Counted from the first letter of the stretch, positions 17,401-25,164 are shown. The stretch is DNA of 64,000 nucleotides from Neptunicoccus sediminis (GCF_001719615.1 NZ_MDVX01000013.1:62001-126000); one strand, 5' to 3'. Notes: a model not told the origin generated them from the sequence alone. Program-made: numbers and translations.

Positions 17401-17669
17401 TGGTGAATGACGACAAGAGCATTTCGCTGGTCAGTGCATCGCAAGCCACTTATGTGCACTTCATGTTCGACCACCACGAGGTCGTTCTGTCCGATGGCGC
17501 ATGGACCGAAAGCTTCCAGCCGGGTGATCAGGCTATGGCCAGCGTAACCGCAGAGCAACGCGACGAGATCACGGAACTTTTCCCTGAACTCGCCTGCGCA
17601 CAGGGCCGCGAAGCCTATACCTCTTCGCGCCTGTCGCTAAAGGCTTTTGAAGCCAAGATGTTCAAATAA
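14454..17669 (+). CDS. RTX repeat protein with GTGGT tandem repeats and C-terminal Hint domain
   Basis: 1071 residues. After 17 residues without an obvious signal peptide comes a block of about 34 GTGGT pentapeptides (residues 18-187). Residues about 195-870 are RTX/hemolysin-type calcium-binding nonapeptides (GGxGxDxx: GGKGDDVFVGG, GGAGKDEIYGG), arranged around two longer repeats that begin with GDDxMxPGYVDxQ and end in a beta-rich TxSGTxxFxD segment. Cys879 in PCFTPGTLIAT opens a Hint domain with the later SQNHRLLV and DHHEVVLSDG blocks, as in many roseobacter RTX proteins. ATG 14454 is chosen over GTG 14442 because TGGAGTTTGTA fits it. Expected to be exported by a type I system, which is not encoded here. 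Possible roles are adhesin or surface layer; Hint autoprocessing is possible but unproven. Confidence 0.88.
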   Translation: MSDVTGATRDDTAYSAAGTGGTGTGGTGTGGTGTGGTGTGGTGTGGTGTGGTGTGGTGTGGTGTGGTGTGGTGTGGTGTGGTGTGGTGTGGTGTGGTGTGGTGTGGTGTGGTGTGGTGTGGTGTGGTGTGGTGTGGTGTGGTGTGGTGTGGTGTGGTGTGGTGTGTGGTGTGGTGTGAGTGGTGTGGTKTAAPVDGTSGDDIMLPGYVDEQCDTIDGADGDNDVIYAYAGDDFVDAGKGDDTVFGGHGNDILAGGTGTNLLYGGKGDDVFVGGSGKDIFDGGQGQDNLDYSSSGSAVTVDLSTKSLSGGDADNDCIIGGIDGAIGSDFDDTLIGFDHEGNSAADTFTNEFFGGKGDDYIEGKGGDDRLFGGDDNDEILGGSGADIIDGGAGKDEIYGGADADRINVMSAADGIGDIVDGGTDGDDNDVLDLTNAGPFRVTNETVDADGNSTSGTIEFLDPSDMSVLGTMEFSEIETILGDRMTPDGTVHGTAGDDVMNPGYVDAQGDTIDGADGDDDIIEAGDGDDEVRAGEGDDLVYAGAGDDSVDGGNGDDTLHGEDGDDILRGRAGNDTLFGGDGDDQLFGGGDGDTLYGGDGSDTATGSAGDDYIDTSGPVDVANDIGTPDRGYPGLYDSDADPTNDMDTVYGGGGNDIIYTGDDADSISGGDGDDSIYSGIDDDTVDGGRGDDLIVGGEGNDIIEAGAGDDVVYGGLETTDILDIPDDIDRRPDNGMDTIYGGDGNDILYGRDDDDLIYGGADDDEIYGGIDDDIMHGDRGNDIFGGGHGNDTAYGGADRDTFTYDSAEDAIGDHVDGGSGGDDYDTLDLSNVGHYKIINETVDPDGDSTSGTVQFIDRPGGSVTGEMTFTEIENILDTTPPPCFTPGTLIATMQGEKPVEMLKVGDRVITRDNGAQEIRWIGAKPMTGMELQANPHLQPVLIRKGALGNGLPERDMLVSQNHRLLVNNAEVGLLFNEPEVLVAAKHMVNDDKSISLVSASQATYVHFMFDHHEVVLSDGAWTESFQPGDQAMASVTAEQRDEITELFPELACAQGREAYTSSRLSLKAFEAKMFK
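14505..15015 (+). repeat. 15-bp tandem repeat array encoding GTGGT units
   Basis: About 34 in-frame copies of a 15-base unit built from Gly (GGT/GGC/GGA) and Thr (ACT/ACA/ACC) codons. Third positions vary between neighbouring copies while larger blocks recur, which points to past unequal recombination or slippage under selection for the peptide. Near 14942 and 14987 the register is interrupted (GTGTG, GAGTG). Confidence 0.9.
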
Positions 17670-17679
17670 TCAGAGATCG

Positions 17680-17711
17680 CCCACCCTGCATGAAAATGCG
17701 GGGCGGGTTTT
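17680..17711 (+). terminator. Rho-independent terminator of the RTX gene
   Basis: CCCACCCTGCAT / ATGCGGGGCGGG (12-bp stem with two G-U pairs, GAAA loop) directly followed by TTTT, 11 bases after the stop codon. Confidence 0.85.
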
Positions 17712-17718
17712 AAGTGAC

Positions 17719-17749
17719 AAGCCGTTCCGGCCCACCGGAGCGGCTTATT
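17719..17749. terminator. Second hairpin between convergent genes
   Basis: AAGCCGTTCCGG / CCGGAGCGGCTT with a CCCA loop, flanked by short A/T runs. It lies between the RTX gene and the convergent enoyl-CoA hydratase gene and could stop transcription from either side. Confidence 0.65.
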
Positions 17750-17822
17750 TGACTCACTTACGCGTAGGCCCGCCCGGTTGATCCGTGCGGGCCGTCGGCA
17801 TTGTCAGAGACCGTCTGGGCGA

Positions 17823-18581
17823 TCAGGAATAATTGGGCGCACGCTTTTGCATGATCGCGGCCACCGTTTCGGCAAACTCGGGCGAGCGGAGCTGTTCGAC
17901 AAAAACCTTGCCCTCTGCCGCCATCTGCGCCGCGACCTGTTCCCGCTGGTTGCGGATCAGGGCTTTGGACCGTTTCAGCGCCACAGGTGCGCTTGCCGCG
18001 ATGTGTTGCGCAATCTTGCGGGTTTCCGCCATCAGATCACCGTCAGCAAACACACGGGATACCAGCCCGTAGTCATGGGCTTCCTGCGCGTCCAGCTTGC
18101 GCCCTGCCAGCAGGATGTCATTGGCCACCGCCATCCCGACCGAAGCCGACAGCAACATCGAAGACGCCGCCTCCGGCACCAGCCCGAGTTTGACAAAGGG
18201 CGCATCGAAAGTGGCTGATTGCGCCGCGTAGACCAGATCACAGTGCAACAGCATCGTGAGACCAACCCCGATGGCCGGCCCGTTCACTGCGGCGATCACC
18301 GGCTTGGGGCAGGTGGATATCCCGTTGAGGAACCGTCCAACCGGCGGAATGTCATCGGCGCGATCCGACATGGAGAAATCCTTAAGATCGTTTCCGGCGG
18401 TGAAATAATCCTCCGCGCCGGTCAGGATCAACGCCCGCGCCGTGTCCTGCGTGGCGTATTCTTCCAGCGCATCTGCAATTGCGCCGTACATGGCCTGCGT
18501 AATGGCATTGCGCTTGTCCGGCCGCGCGATGGTCACGGTGGTCACACGGTCCTCGGTGTGAACGGTGATATGGTCTGTCAT
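17823..18581 (-). CDS. Enoyl-CoA hydratase/isomerase family protein
   Basis: 252 residues of the crotonase fold. Oxyanion-hole motifs are present (AGNDLKDF near residue 63; NGPAIGVGLTMLLHCDLVYA near 100-119), and Glu in GLVPEAASSMLL is at the position of a catalytic Glu. It would hydrate or isomerise an acyl-CoA in the cytosol; chain length is not evident. It stands alone, convergent to the RTX gene and divergent from the HAD gene. Confidence 0.88.
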   Translation of the reverse strand: MTDHITVHTEDRVTTVTIARPDKRNAITQAMYGAIADALEEYATQDTARALILTGAEDYFTAGNDLKDFSMSDRADDIPPVGRFLNGISTCPKPVIAAVNGPAIGVGLTMLLHCDLVYAAQSATFDAPFVKLGLVPEAASSMLLSASVGMAVANDILLAGRKLDAQEAHDYGLVSRVFADGDLMAETRKIAQHIAASAPVALKRSKALIRNQREQVAAQMAAEGKVFVEQLRSPEFAETVAAIMQKRAPNYS

Positions 18582-18849
18582 GGCGTTATCCTGTCTTTAC
18601 GCGCCCTGAATAGGGCGGGAATGGCAACCGGCCACACCAGCGGGACAACCCCGCTGCTCTGGGCGCTGAAACCCTAGTCCGGTTCATTTTTTCCCACAAC
18701 CCGCCTGACTGCACGTCAATCCACGCTTCGGTGCAGTTTTTCTGCGAATTACTGGTCAATTTCTTGCGCAGCCCCCACATCTAGGGGGAATTGACCTTGC
18801 CAAGACTGACAATCTCGCAATGATCGCGCCAAACAGTGAAGAGGCTAAC
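18582..18849. other. Divergent intergenic region with small hairpins
   Basis: 268 bases between the enoyl-CoA hydratase and HAD genes. It contains CGCCCT-GAAT-AGGGCG (18602-18617) and CAGCGGG-N5-CCCGCTG (18638-18656), both in the leader of the hydratase gene, and no open frame I would support. Promoters for both genes must lie here but are not evident. Confidence 0.4.
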
Positions 18850-19728
18850 ATGACACGTATCATCGAAAATCTTTCGGAAATCTCCGCCAACTACGACGCG
18901 GTGTTTTGCGACCTTTGGGGGTGTCTGCACAACGGCCACCGCCCCTTTGCCGAGGCCGTACGTGCCCTTGAAACCTTTCGCGACGGCGGCGGCATAGTCT
19001 TGCTGCTCACCAATTCCCCCCGTCCCGCACCTGCGGTCGAAGTCCAGCTTGACGGGATCGGCGTGGCCCGCGATCTCTATCAGTCGGTCGCCACCAGCGG
19101 TGACAGCGCCCGCGCCGCGCTTGCCTCCGGGTATTACGGAACCAATGTGTTTCACATCGGACCGGAACGGGACCTGCCCTTCTTTGCCCCAGACCCGTCA
19201 ATTCCCGGTCTTGAAAACATAAACCGCGTGCCGCTCGATCAGGCCGAGGCCATCGTCTGCACCGGATTGTTCGACGACCAGACCGAAACACCGGACGATT
19301 ACGCCGCCATTTTTCTGGAAGCCAAAAACAACGGTCTGGACCTGCTCTGCGCCAACCCTGACATTGTGGTAGATCACGGCGACAAGCGGATCTACTGCGC
19401 AGGTGCGCTGGCGGCAGAATACACGGCACGGGGTGGCACCTCGCACTATTTCGGTAAACCCCACCCGCCGATCTATGATCTGGCCCGCCGCCGCCTGTCC
19501 GAAGTCGCAGGCCGCGAAATCGAAAACCGCCGCATTCTGTGCATCGGGGACGGTATCCACACGGATATTCTGGGTGCGATCAATGAAGATATGGACAGCC
19601 TGTTCATCTCCGGTGGGTTGGCCGCTGAAGAAACCGCGACCGCGCCCCAGCCTGACCCGCAAAAGCTTGAGGCATTCCTGTCTACCCACAGCCTGAGCCC
19701 GACTGCAAACATCGGCCACTTACGGTAA
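18850..19728 (+). CDS. HAD-IIA family hydrolase (TIGR01459-like)
   Basis: 292 residues. Motif I is FCDLWGCLHNGHRPF, the DxWGxxHxG variant of this subfamily in which Trp replaces the second Asp of DxD; motif II is LLTNSPRP; a conserved Lys occurs in YFGKPHPPIYD; motif IV is CIGDGIHTDILGA. The family is predicted to dephosphorylate small molecules in the cytosol; the substrate is unknown. GAGG precedes the ATG at 18850; an upstream ATG at 18820 has no ribosome site. Confidence 0.85.
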   Translation: MTRIIENLSEISANYDAVFCDLWGCLHNGHRPFAEAVRALETFRDGGGIVLLLTNSPRPAPAVEVQLDGIGVARDLYQSVATSGDSARAALASGYYGTNVFHIGPERDLPFFAPDPSIPGLENINRVPLDQAEAIVCTGLFDDQTETPDDYAAIFLEAKNNGLDLLCANPDIVVDHGDKRIYCAGALAAEYTARGGTSHYFGKPHPPIYDLARRRLSEVAGREIENRRILCIGDGIHTDILGAINEDMDSLFISGGLAAEETATAPQPDPQKLEAFLSTHSLSPTANIGHLR

Positions 19729-19746
19729 TTAAATTACAAGAACAGA

Positions 19747-19776
19747 CCGCTTGCGGAACATATATTGCGCAAGCGG
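19747..19776. promoter_or_regulatory. Inverted repeat overlapping the MaoC gene promoter
   Basis: CCGCTTGCG / CGCAAGCGG with a 12-base spacer. The right arm covers most of the -35 hexamer of the promoter at 19765-19794, so it could be an operator; it could equally be the terminator of the HAD gene upstream, although no T-run follows. Confidence 0.45.
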
Positions 19777-19794
19777 CTTGCCTGTCGCTATAAT
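19765..19794 (+). promoter_or_regulatory. Promoter of the MaoC-like gene
   Basis: TTGCGC and TATAAT separated by 18 bases, 41 bases upstream of the ATG. The -10 box is a perfect consensus. Confidence 0.6.
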
Positions 19795-19835
19795 CCGATC
19801 TAGTCAGACGAAACAGCGCGACAGGACAGGACGCC

Positions 19836-20291
19836 ATGCCAGACAGTATCCCCGTTGAACCCCAAATCGGAACCATCTTTTTGGAAGATATGGAGGTGGG
19901 CATGTCCCGCGCCATCTCTAAAACCATCGGCGACCGCGAGATTGAGATGTTTGCCGAACTCAGCACCGACCACAATCCGGTGCATCTGGATGACGCCTAT
20001 GCCAAGGACACGATGTTTAAGGGACGCATCGCACACGGCATGCTCTCGGCCTCGCTGATTTCTGCGGTGATCGGGGAACAACTGCCCGGACATGGCACGA
20101 TCTACATGAAGCAGGATCTGAAATTCACCGCCCCCGTGCGCCCGGATGCCAATGTGACCGCCACTGTTACTGTCGCGGCAATTGACGCTGCAAAACGGCG
20201 TGTGACCCTTGAATGTGTCTGCACAGTGGGCGATACGGTTGTCCTGAAAGGTGAAGCGCTGGTTCTCGCGCCGAGCCGTCACCAGACGTAA
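19836..20291 (+). CDS. MaoC-like (R)-specific enoyl-CoA hydratase
   Basis: 151 residues of the hotdog fold. The hydratase 2 motif is clear: STDHNPVHLDDAYAKDTMF then GRIAHGM, giving the catalytic Asp and His. PhaJ-type enzymes of this size convert trans-2-enoyl-CoA to (R)-3-hydroxyacyl-CoA, feeding polyhydroxyalkanoate synthesis; that pathway is not visible here. The ribF gene begins 26 bases downstream on the same strand, possibly co-transcribed. Confidence 0.88.
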   Translation: MPDSIPVEPQIGTIFLEDMEVGMSRAISKTIGDREIEMFAELSTDHNPVHLDDAYAKDTMFKGRIAHGMLSASLISAVIGEQLPGHGTIYMKQDLKFTAPVRPDANVTATVTVAAIDAAKRRVTLECVCTVGDTVVLKGEALVLAPSRHQT

Positions 20292-20316
20292 CGGGCAGAG
20301 GCCCGACACAGGGCCC

Positions 20317-21261
20317 ATGCAAAGACACCAAAGCTATCACAACCTGCCCGAAACCGCCAAAGGGGCCTCTGTTGCCATGGGCAATTTCGACGGGGTCCAC
20401 CTTGGCCACCAGTCGGTGCTGGCACTCGCCCGTGCCGCCGCTGCCGAACTTGGCGCGCCTTTGGGGGTTGTAACCTTTGAACCCCACCCCCGCCGCCTGT
20501 TTCAACCCGATGCTCCGGCCTTTCGCCTGATGTCCGCAGAAACCCGCGCCAACCGGTTTGAAAAACTGGGACTCGATCACCTGTATGAGATTCCGTTCAA
20601 CAAGGAACTGGCCGCCCTCTCCGCCGAAGTCTTCGTGAAAGACGTGCTGGTAAAGGGTCTCGGAATAAAACATCTGGTGGTTGGTGCCGACTTCCGTTTT
20701 GGAAAAGGGCGCAGCGGCGATGTGGACCTGCTGGCCGAAATGGGCAAAACCTATGGCTTTGGCACCACAATCGCACCACTGGTGAATGATGCGCAGGGGG
20801 ATTATTCCTCTACTGCCATCCGTGCCGCCCTCTCCGAAGGTCGCCCACAGGATGCCACGCGCATGCTGGGACACTGGCACCGCATCGAAGGCGTGGTGGA
20901 AAAAGGCTTCCAGCGGGGCCGCGACCTTGGCTTCCCGACAGCCAACATCCCGCTCACAGACCTGCATCTGCCCAAATACGGCGTCTATGCGGTGCTGGTG
21001 GATGTGCTCGACGGGCCGCACAAGGGCCACTACCACGGGGCGGCCTCGCTGGGCGACCGACCCACATTTGCCGACAATGACATCCCCAACCTCGAAGTCT
21101 ACCTGTTCGACTTCAAAGGCGACCTATATGGCGCGACCCTCTCCACCGCACTGGTGGACTTCCTGCGCCCCGAGCTCAAATTCGACAGCCTGGACGAACT
21201 GATCACCGCAATGCAGGCCGATTGTACCAAAGCCCGCGAAATTCTGGCTGCCCACAGCTGA
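20317..21261 (+). CDS. ribF: Bifunctional riboflavin kinase/FAD synthetase
   Basis: 314 residues, the standard length. N-terminal FAD synthetase module has GNFDGVHLGHQSV and the conserved SSTAIRAAL; the C-terminal riboflavin kinase module has GRDLGFPTANI and GDRPTF. It phosphorylates riboflavin to FMN and adenylylates FMN to FAD in the cytosol. The start at 20317 gives the usual N-terminus; an ATG at 20251 would overlap the MaoC gene by 41 bases. It ends only 33 bases from a convergent gene, and that gap is almost wholly the dispersed 3'-end motif. Confidence 0.95.
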   Translation: MQRHQSYHNLPETAKGASVAMGNFDGVHLGHQSVLALARAAAAELGAPLGVVTFEPHPRRLFQPDAPAFRLMSAETRANRFEKLGLDHLYEIPFNKELAALSAEVFVKDVLVKGLGIKHLVVGADFRFGKGRSGDVDLLAEMGKTYGFGTTIAPLVNDAQGDYSSTAIRAALSEGRPQDATRMLGHWHRIEGVVEKGFQRGRDLGFPTANIPLTDLHLPKYGVYAVLVDVLDGPHKGHYHGAASLGDRPTFADNDIPNLEVYLFDFKGDLYGATLSTALVDFLRPELKFDSLDELITAMQADCTKAREILAAHS

Positions 21262-21266
21262 ACGGT

Positions 21267-21288
21267 TTCAATGTTCCCAAAATACTCA
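21267..21288 (-). repeat. Dispersed 3'-end motif, copy 2
   Basis: TTCAATGTTCC, C, AAAATACTCA on the plus strand. It fills the 32-base gap between ribF and the convergent DUF2161 gene, five bases beyond the latter's stop. On the minus strand it reads TGAGTATTTT, G, GGAACATTGAA. Confidence 0.8.
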
Positions 21289-21293
21289 AATCC

Positions 21294-21968
21294 CTAGGCT
21301 TTCAGCAAAGCAACCACATCCGCATAAGTCTCCAGAGCCTCCACTCCATTTGGCCGCAGTGAATAGACCCCACGTTCTACCCGCTCAAACCAGCCGTAGT
21401 GATCCGATTGCAGGATCGCCGCAGCCTTGACCACGCCCAATTCCTTACGCGCCACCGCCGGTTTGACTGTTCCTGCCACAGACAGATGCAGCGCCAGACG
21501 CAGGGCATCCTGCCGGTATGCGGTGATAATCTTGCGCTTGCTCTGCCCGCCGGTGTTGGGATCCCCCACACGGTTCTGAAATTCTTTGAGCAGCAACTCC
21601 CGCCGCCGCTTCATTTTGCGCGGGGCATATGGTCCCGGGTCCACATGCACCAGAACCGCCCCGTTGCGAATGCTCATCAGCCCCAGCCCCAAACGCTGGC
21701 ACAACCGCACCGCATCTTTCACCTGCCCCCGCCAGCGGGCGGTTTTCCCCGCAGGCACTGCCACATATACCGCATCGGTGATCGCCTGCCGGTCCACCCC
21801 TTGCATTAACAGGGCAAGGGACAACTGCAATTTCAACTCTACCACCACAGGGTCTTCATCGCCGCGGACCGCCACTACATCGCAGTCCCGCACCTCGGCT
21901 TTCACCACATAGCCCTGCCCTTCCAGAAAGGCTTTAACTGGTTCGTAGAGATCGGTCTCCCGCATCAA
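21294..21968 (-). CDS. DUF2161-type predicted PD-(D/E)XK nuclease-like protein
   Basis: 224 residues. The N-terminal third has the restriction-endonuclease-like core: VRDCDVVAVRG followed by PVVVELKLQLS, i.e. Asp...Glu-x-Lys. The C-terminal part is basic and helix-rich (APRKMKRRRELLLKEF; KRKIITAYRQDALRLALHL) and ends with what looks like a winged-helix segment. The family is annotated as putative phosphodiesterase; the biological role is unknown. The gene stands alone between ribF and the YcgN-like gene. Confidence 0.75.
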   Translation of the reverse strand: MMRETDLYEPVKAFLEGQGYVVKAEVRDCDVVAVRGDEDPVVVELKLQLSLALLMQGVDRQAITDAVYVAVPAGKTARWRGQVKDAVRLCQRLGLGLMSIRNGAVLVHVDPGPYAPRKMKRRRELLLKEFQNRVGDPNTGGQSKRKIITAYRQDALRLALHLSVAGTVKPAVARKELGVVKAAAILQSDHYGWFERVERGVYSLRPNGVEALETYADVVALLKA

Positions 21969-22027
21969 CTGCTCCGTTTTTTCTGTTTACCCTAGACAAT
22001 CCGGCGCAACGGCTCAAGAACAGGGCT

Positions 22028-22498
22028 ATGAGCGAACACATCAAACGGGGCCAACTGGCCAAGAATTTCTGGCGCACCACCGATCTTGCCGACATGAGCA
22101 AGGCAGAGTGGGAAGCGCTGTGCGACGGCTGCGGCAAATGCTGCCTGCTGAAACTGGAAGACGAGGACAGCGGCGCACTGGCCTATACCAATATCGCCTG
22201 CCGCCTGTTCGACGACAAAACCTGTTCCTGCGGCAACTATCCCTTGCGGAAACAAATGGTGGCAGGCTGCGTTGTGCTGACCCCTGAAAACATCGAACGC
22301 AACGCCCACTGGATGCCAAGCACCTGCGCTTACCGCCTGCTGCATGAAGGCAAGCGCCTGCCCGCGTGGCACCCACTGCTGACAGGTGATCCGGACAGCA
22401 CGGCCCAAAGCGGCAATTCGGTTGCAGGCCAAACAGTGCCCGAATATGACGTAGAGGAAGAGGATTACGAAGACTATATCGTGGAAGGGTTCCAATAA
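22028..22498 (+). CDS. YcgN-family cysteine cluster protein
   Basis: 156 residues with CDGCGKCC near residues 32-39, then CRLFDDKTCSCGNYPLR, GCVVLT and WMPSTCAYRLLHEG: eight or so conserved cysteines in the pattern of the YcgN/YkgJ zinc- or iron-binding family. The acidic tail (DVEEEDYEDY) is also seen in relatives. Function unproven in the family. Its stop overlaps the next start (TAATG), so it is translationally coupled to the threonine aldolase gene. Confidence 0.85.
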   Translation: MSEHIKRGQLAKNFWRTTDLADMSKAEWEALCDGCGKCCLLKLEDEDSGALAYTNIACRLFDDKTCSCGNYPLRKQMVAGCVVLTPENIERNAHWMPSTCAYRLLHEGKRLPAWHPLLTGDPDSTAQSGNSVAGQTVPEYDVEEEDYEDYIVEGFQ

Positions 22499-23550
22499 TG
22501 TATTTCGCATCAGACAACGCCGCCCCCGCCGCCCCCGAAGTGATGGAAGCGCTGGCACAGGCCAACGAAGGCTATGCCAGTTCCTATGGCAATGACGAAA
22601 TCATGGACCGCGTTACCGCCCGCATCCGCGACATCTTCGAAGCACCGGAGGCCGCGGTTTATCTGGTCTCTACCGGCACCACTGCCAACGCCCTGTCCCT
22701 CTCGGTGCTGACCCAACCGTGGCAAACCGTCTTCTGCCACCGCCATTCCCATATCGAAGAGGACGAATGCGGCGCACCGGAGTTTTTCACCGGCGGCGCG
22801 AAACTGACACTGCTTGAAGGGGCTGACGCGAAAATTGACGCCGCCCAGTTCCGCAGCCGCGCCGAAAGCACCGGCGTTTTAGGCGTGCACAATATCCAGC
22901 GCGGCGCCCTGTCGATCACCAATGTCACCGAAATGGGCACGGTCTATACTGTAGATGAAATCACCCGCCTGTGCAGCACGGCAAAGGAACTGGGGATCGG
23001 CACCCATCTTGATGGCGCGCGCTTTACCAACGCCTTGGTTGCACTGGGCTGCACCCCTGCGGAAATGACATGGAAGGCCGGCATTGATGTGGTCTCCTTC
23101 GGGGGTACGAAAAACGGATTGATGGGCGTGGAGGCGGTGATCATTTTTGACCCTGCCAAGGCCTGGGAATTTGAGCTGCGTCGCAAACGGGGCGGCCACC
23201 TGTTTTCCAAGCACCGCTACCTGTCCGCCCAGATGGAGGCTTATCTGACAGATGACCTCTGGCTGAAACTCGCCAGACAAGCCAACGCTGCCGCTGCCCG
23301 GCTGGAGTCCGGTTTGACCCGCATCAACAGCTTTGAACTGCTTCACCCCCGTCAGGCCAACATGCTGTTCTGCGGCATGACCCGCGCCGCCCACGAACGG
23401 GCACAAGCCGGCGGCGCCATCTACCACCCATGGCCCGGCAACCACCCCGCAACCGGCCCGTCAGACGAAATCCTGACCTGCCGCCTTGTCTGTAGCTGGT
23501 CCACAACGGACGCCGAAATCGACAAATTCATCTCGCTGGTACAGGGCTAG
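22498..23550 (+). CDS. ltaE: Low-specificity L-threonine aldolase
   Basis: 350 residues, fold type I PLP enzyme. Family features: MYFASDNAAPAAPEVMEAL at the N-terminus, GTTANALSLS, HLDGARFTNALVALG (PLP-binding Asp), and the PLP lysine Lys205 in VSFGGTKNGLMG. It cleaves L-threonine or L-allo-threonine to glycine and acetaldehyde in the cytosol. The start overlaps the YcgN-like stop by one base. Confidence 0.92.
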   Translation: MYFASDNAAPAAPEVMEALAQANEGYASSYGNDEIMDRVTARIRDIFEAPEAAVYLVSTGTTANALSLSVLTQPWQTVFCHRHSHIEEDECGAPEFFTGGAKLTLLEGADAKIDAAQFRSRAESTGVLGVHNIQRGALSITNVTEMGTVYTVDEITRLCSTAKELGIGTHLDGARFTNALVALGCTPAEMTWKAGIDVVSFGGTKNGLMGVEAVIIFDPAKAWEFELRRKRGGHLFSKHRYLSAQMEAYLTDDLWLKLARQANAAAARLESGLTRINSFELLHPRQANMLFCGMTRAAHERAQAGGAIYHPWPGNHPATGPSDEILTCRLVCSWSTTDAEIDKFISLVQG

Positions 23551-23623
23551 ACCGACCCCAAGCTCTTTTTGGGGGAAATATCCGCGCCGCAGGCATTCCT
23601 CCCGTCAGGGAGGGACCGGTGCG

Positions 23624-24415
23624 TCACAAATCCCAGAACCCGCGCAGCCGCTTGGCACATTGCGCAGCATGGGTGATGGGCAGCATATGTCCTGCCCCCT
23701 CCAGCACGTCGAGTTCGCAGTCCGGCATCGTGTCAGAGATCACTTTGGTCACGGCTGTCATCACCTCGGGGCTGTCACCACCGCGTATCACCAGCGTGGG
23801 GCAGGCAACCTCTTCCAGTTCGTGCAACCGCATCCGTATATCGCTGTCGTCGATGATCGCCAGATGCTGCGCGGGTATCACCCACATGCGTTCGGACATC
23901 ACCTTGCGGGCGGCTTCGGGCAGGCGCTCCCATTCTCCGGGCAGGCCCCAGCGGGACAGGAACAGCTCTGCGGCTTTCATCATATCGCCCTGTGCAATCG
24001 CGGTGTTGAAAGCGCCTTCATCCGATTGCATGGAGTCATACACCGGATGGCCTGCATCCCGCAGCAGACCAAAATAGACCGGCTCGAACAACACCAGAGA
24101 GCGCACCAGATCAGGGCGCAGCGCCGCCAGCCGCAGGGCCACCGTCGCGCCAAAGGAATGCCCCACCAGATCCTGTGGCCCGCCGGATTGTTCGACCAGC
24201 GCGATACAGGCCTCTACGCATTGGGTCTGGTAGTCCCGCGCAGGATCGGGCATCGGGGATTTCCCCTGCCCGGGCAGGTCTACCGCCACCATCGTCATTT
24301 CGTCACTGAAATGCCCCATCAGGGGAAGCAAGCTTTTGCCTGAAGACAGCGAACAGTGAATGAACAGGGCCTTGCGCGGCCCCTGCCCTGCGGTTCTGGT
24401 GTAACAGTCCAACAC
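23624..24415 (-). CDS. Alpha/beta hydrolase
   Basis: 263 residues with the nucleophile elbow GHSFGATVAL (Ser near residue 95), an N-terminal LFIHCSLSSG oxyanion segment and a C-terminal catalytic His in EGAGHMLPITH. The substrate is not evident. It begins two bases after the DsbA-like isomerase gene, so the two form an operon; a shared role in aromatic or glutathione-conjugate metabolism is only a guess. Confidence 0.85.
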   Translation of the reverse strand: MLDCYTRTAGQGPRKALFIHCSLSSGKSLLPLMGHFSDEMTMVAVDLPGQGKSPMPDPARDYQTQCVEACIALVEQSGGPQDLVGHSFGATVALRLAALRPDLVRSLVLFEPVYFGLLRDAGHPVYDSMQSDEGAFNTAIAQGDMMKAAELFLSRWGLPGEWERLPEAARKVMSERMWVIPAQHLAIIDDSDIRMRLHELEEVACPTLVIRGGDSPEVMTAVTKVISDTMPDCELDVLEGAGHMLPITHAAQCAKRLRGFWDL

Positions 24416-24417
24416 GA

Positions 24418-25017
24418 TTATTTTCCTAATTCTGACAGGTAATCGTCGAGATAGCTCAGACGATCTTGGCCCCAGAACACTTGATCGCCCACAACGTAGC
24501 TGGGTGCACCAAAGACGTTGCGTTGCAAAGCCTCTTCGGTGTTCTTTTCAAAGGTCTGCGCCCCGGCCAGCAGGCCGCTGTCGGCCAGTTTCGGATCGAA
24601 CCCGTGTTGCGCCAGACAGTCACGCACGACCGCATCTTCTGCCACGTCCTTATCTTCGGCCCAGCACGCCCGCAGGAAGCTGTGGCATAGCGCCCCCAGA
24701 TCACCGCCGCCTGCATCCTGTGCCGCAATCAGCGCATAGCAGCTTGGCGCGGGGTTGGTGGGGAAATGGGCAGGCTTGAGGTTGATCGGCAGGTTGTTGC
24801 GCTTGGCGATTCGGGCCAGTTCCTGCATGCGGTAGGCCTGCCGTGCGGGATGGCGCTGCGCGGGCGGGGTGCCGCCGGTCTGTTCAAACACCTGCATCAG
24901 ATTGAACGGCTTGTAGCTGATCGTGGCCCCGTGTTTGTGCGCGACCTCTTCCAGTCCGGTCCCCGCGAGATAGGCAAAGGGGGAAAGCGTGATTGTAAAA
25001 TAGTCGATATGGGCCAT
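24418..25017 (-). CDS. DsbA-family 2-hydroxychromene-2-carboxylate isomerase-like protein
   Basis: 199 residues of the kappa-GST/DsbA fold. Features: IDYFTITLSPFAYLAG at the position of the thioredoxin active site but without CxxC, the NLPINLKPAHFPTNPAPS loop, and the C-terminal NVFGAPSYVVGDQVFWGQDRL. This set matches glutathione-dependent HCCA isomerases, which act in naphthalene-type aromatic degradation, but many alphaproteobacterial relatives have unknown substrates. The start at 25017 is preceded by AGGACGCATTAAA; an upstream ATG at 25074 is unsupported. Confidence 0.8.
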   Translation of the reverse strand: MAHIDYFTITLSPFAYLAGTGLEEVAHKHGATISYKPFNLMQVFEQTGGTPPAQRHPARQAYRMQELARIAKRNNLPINLKPAHFPTNPAPSCYALIAAQDAGGGDLGALCHSFLRACWAEDKDVAEDAVVRDCLAQHGFDPKLADSGLLAGAQTFEKNTEEALQRNVFGAPSYVVGDQVFWGQDRLSYLDDYLSELGK

Positions 25018-25164
25018 TTTAATGCGTCCTTTATGTGATTTAACCCTGATTAGCCTGCCGTAATCCCTATGCAAACCCCTGATGCTTTGCTATGGGCACG
25101 CCTAACAGAACTGTTACGCAACGCCTGTCTGTAACGTCCAATCCGCTGCTAGGGACCCTCTGCC

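Noticed and set aside
14400-17558. A 1052-residue open frame antisense to the RTX gene, and a 364-residue VPPVP-rich antisense frame at 13967-15061
   Set aside because: Both arise from the periodic Gly/Thr and Asp/Gly codons of the RTX gene, which leave the opposite strand without stops. The translations are low-complexity mirror products with no start signals.
23556-23574. CCCCAA / TTGGGG hairpin as a terminator of the threonine aldolase gene
   Set aside because: Stem is only six base pairs and no T-run follows; not listed as a feature.
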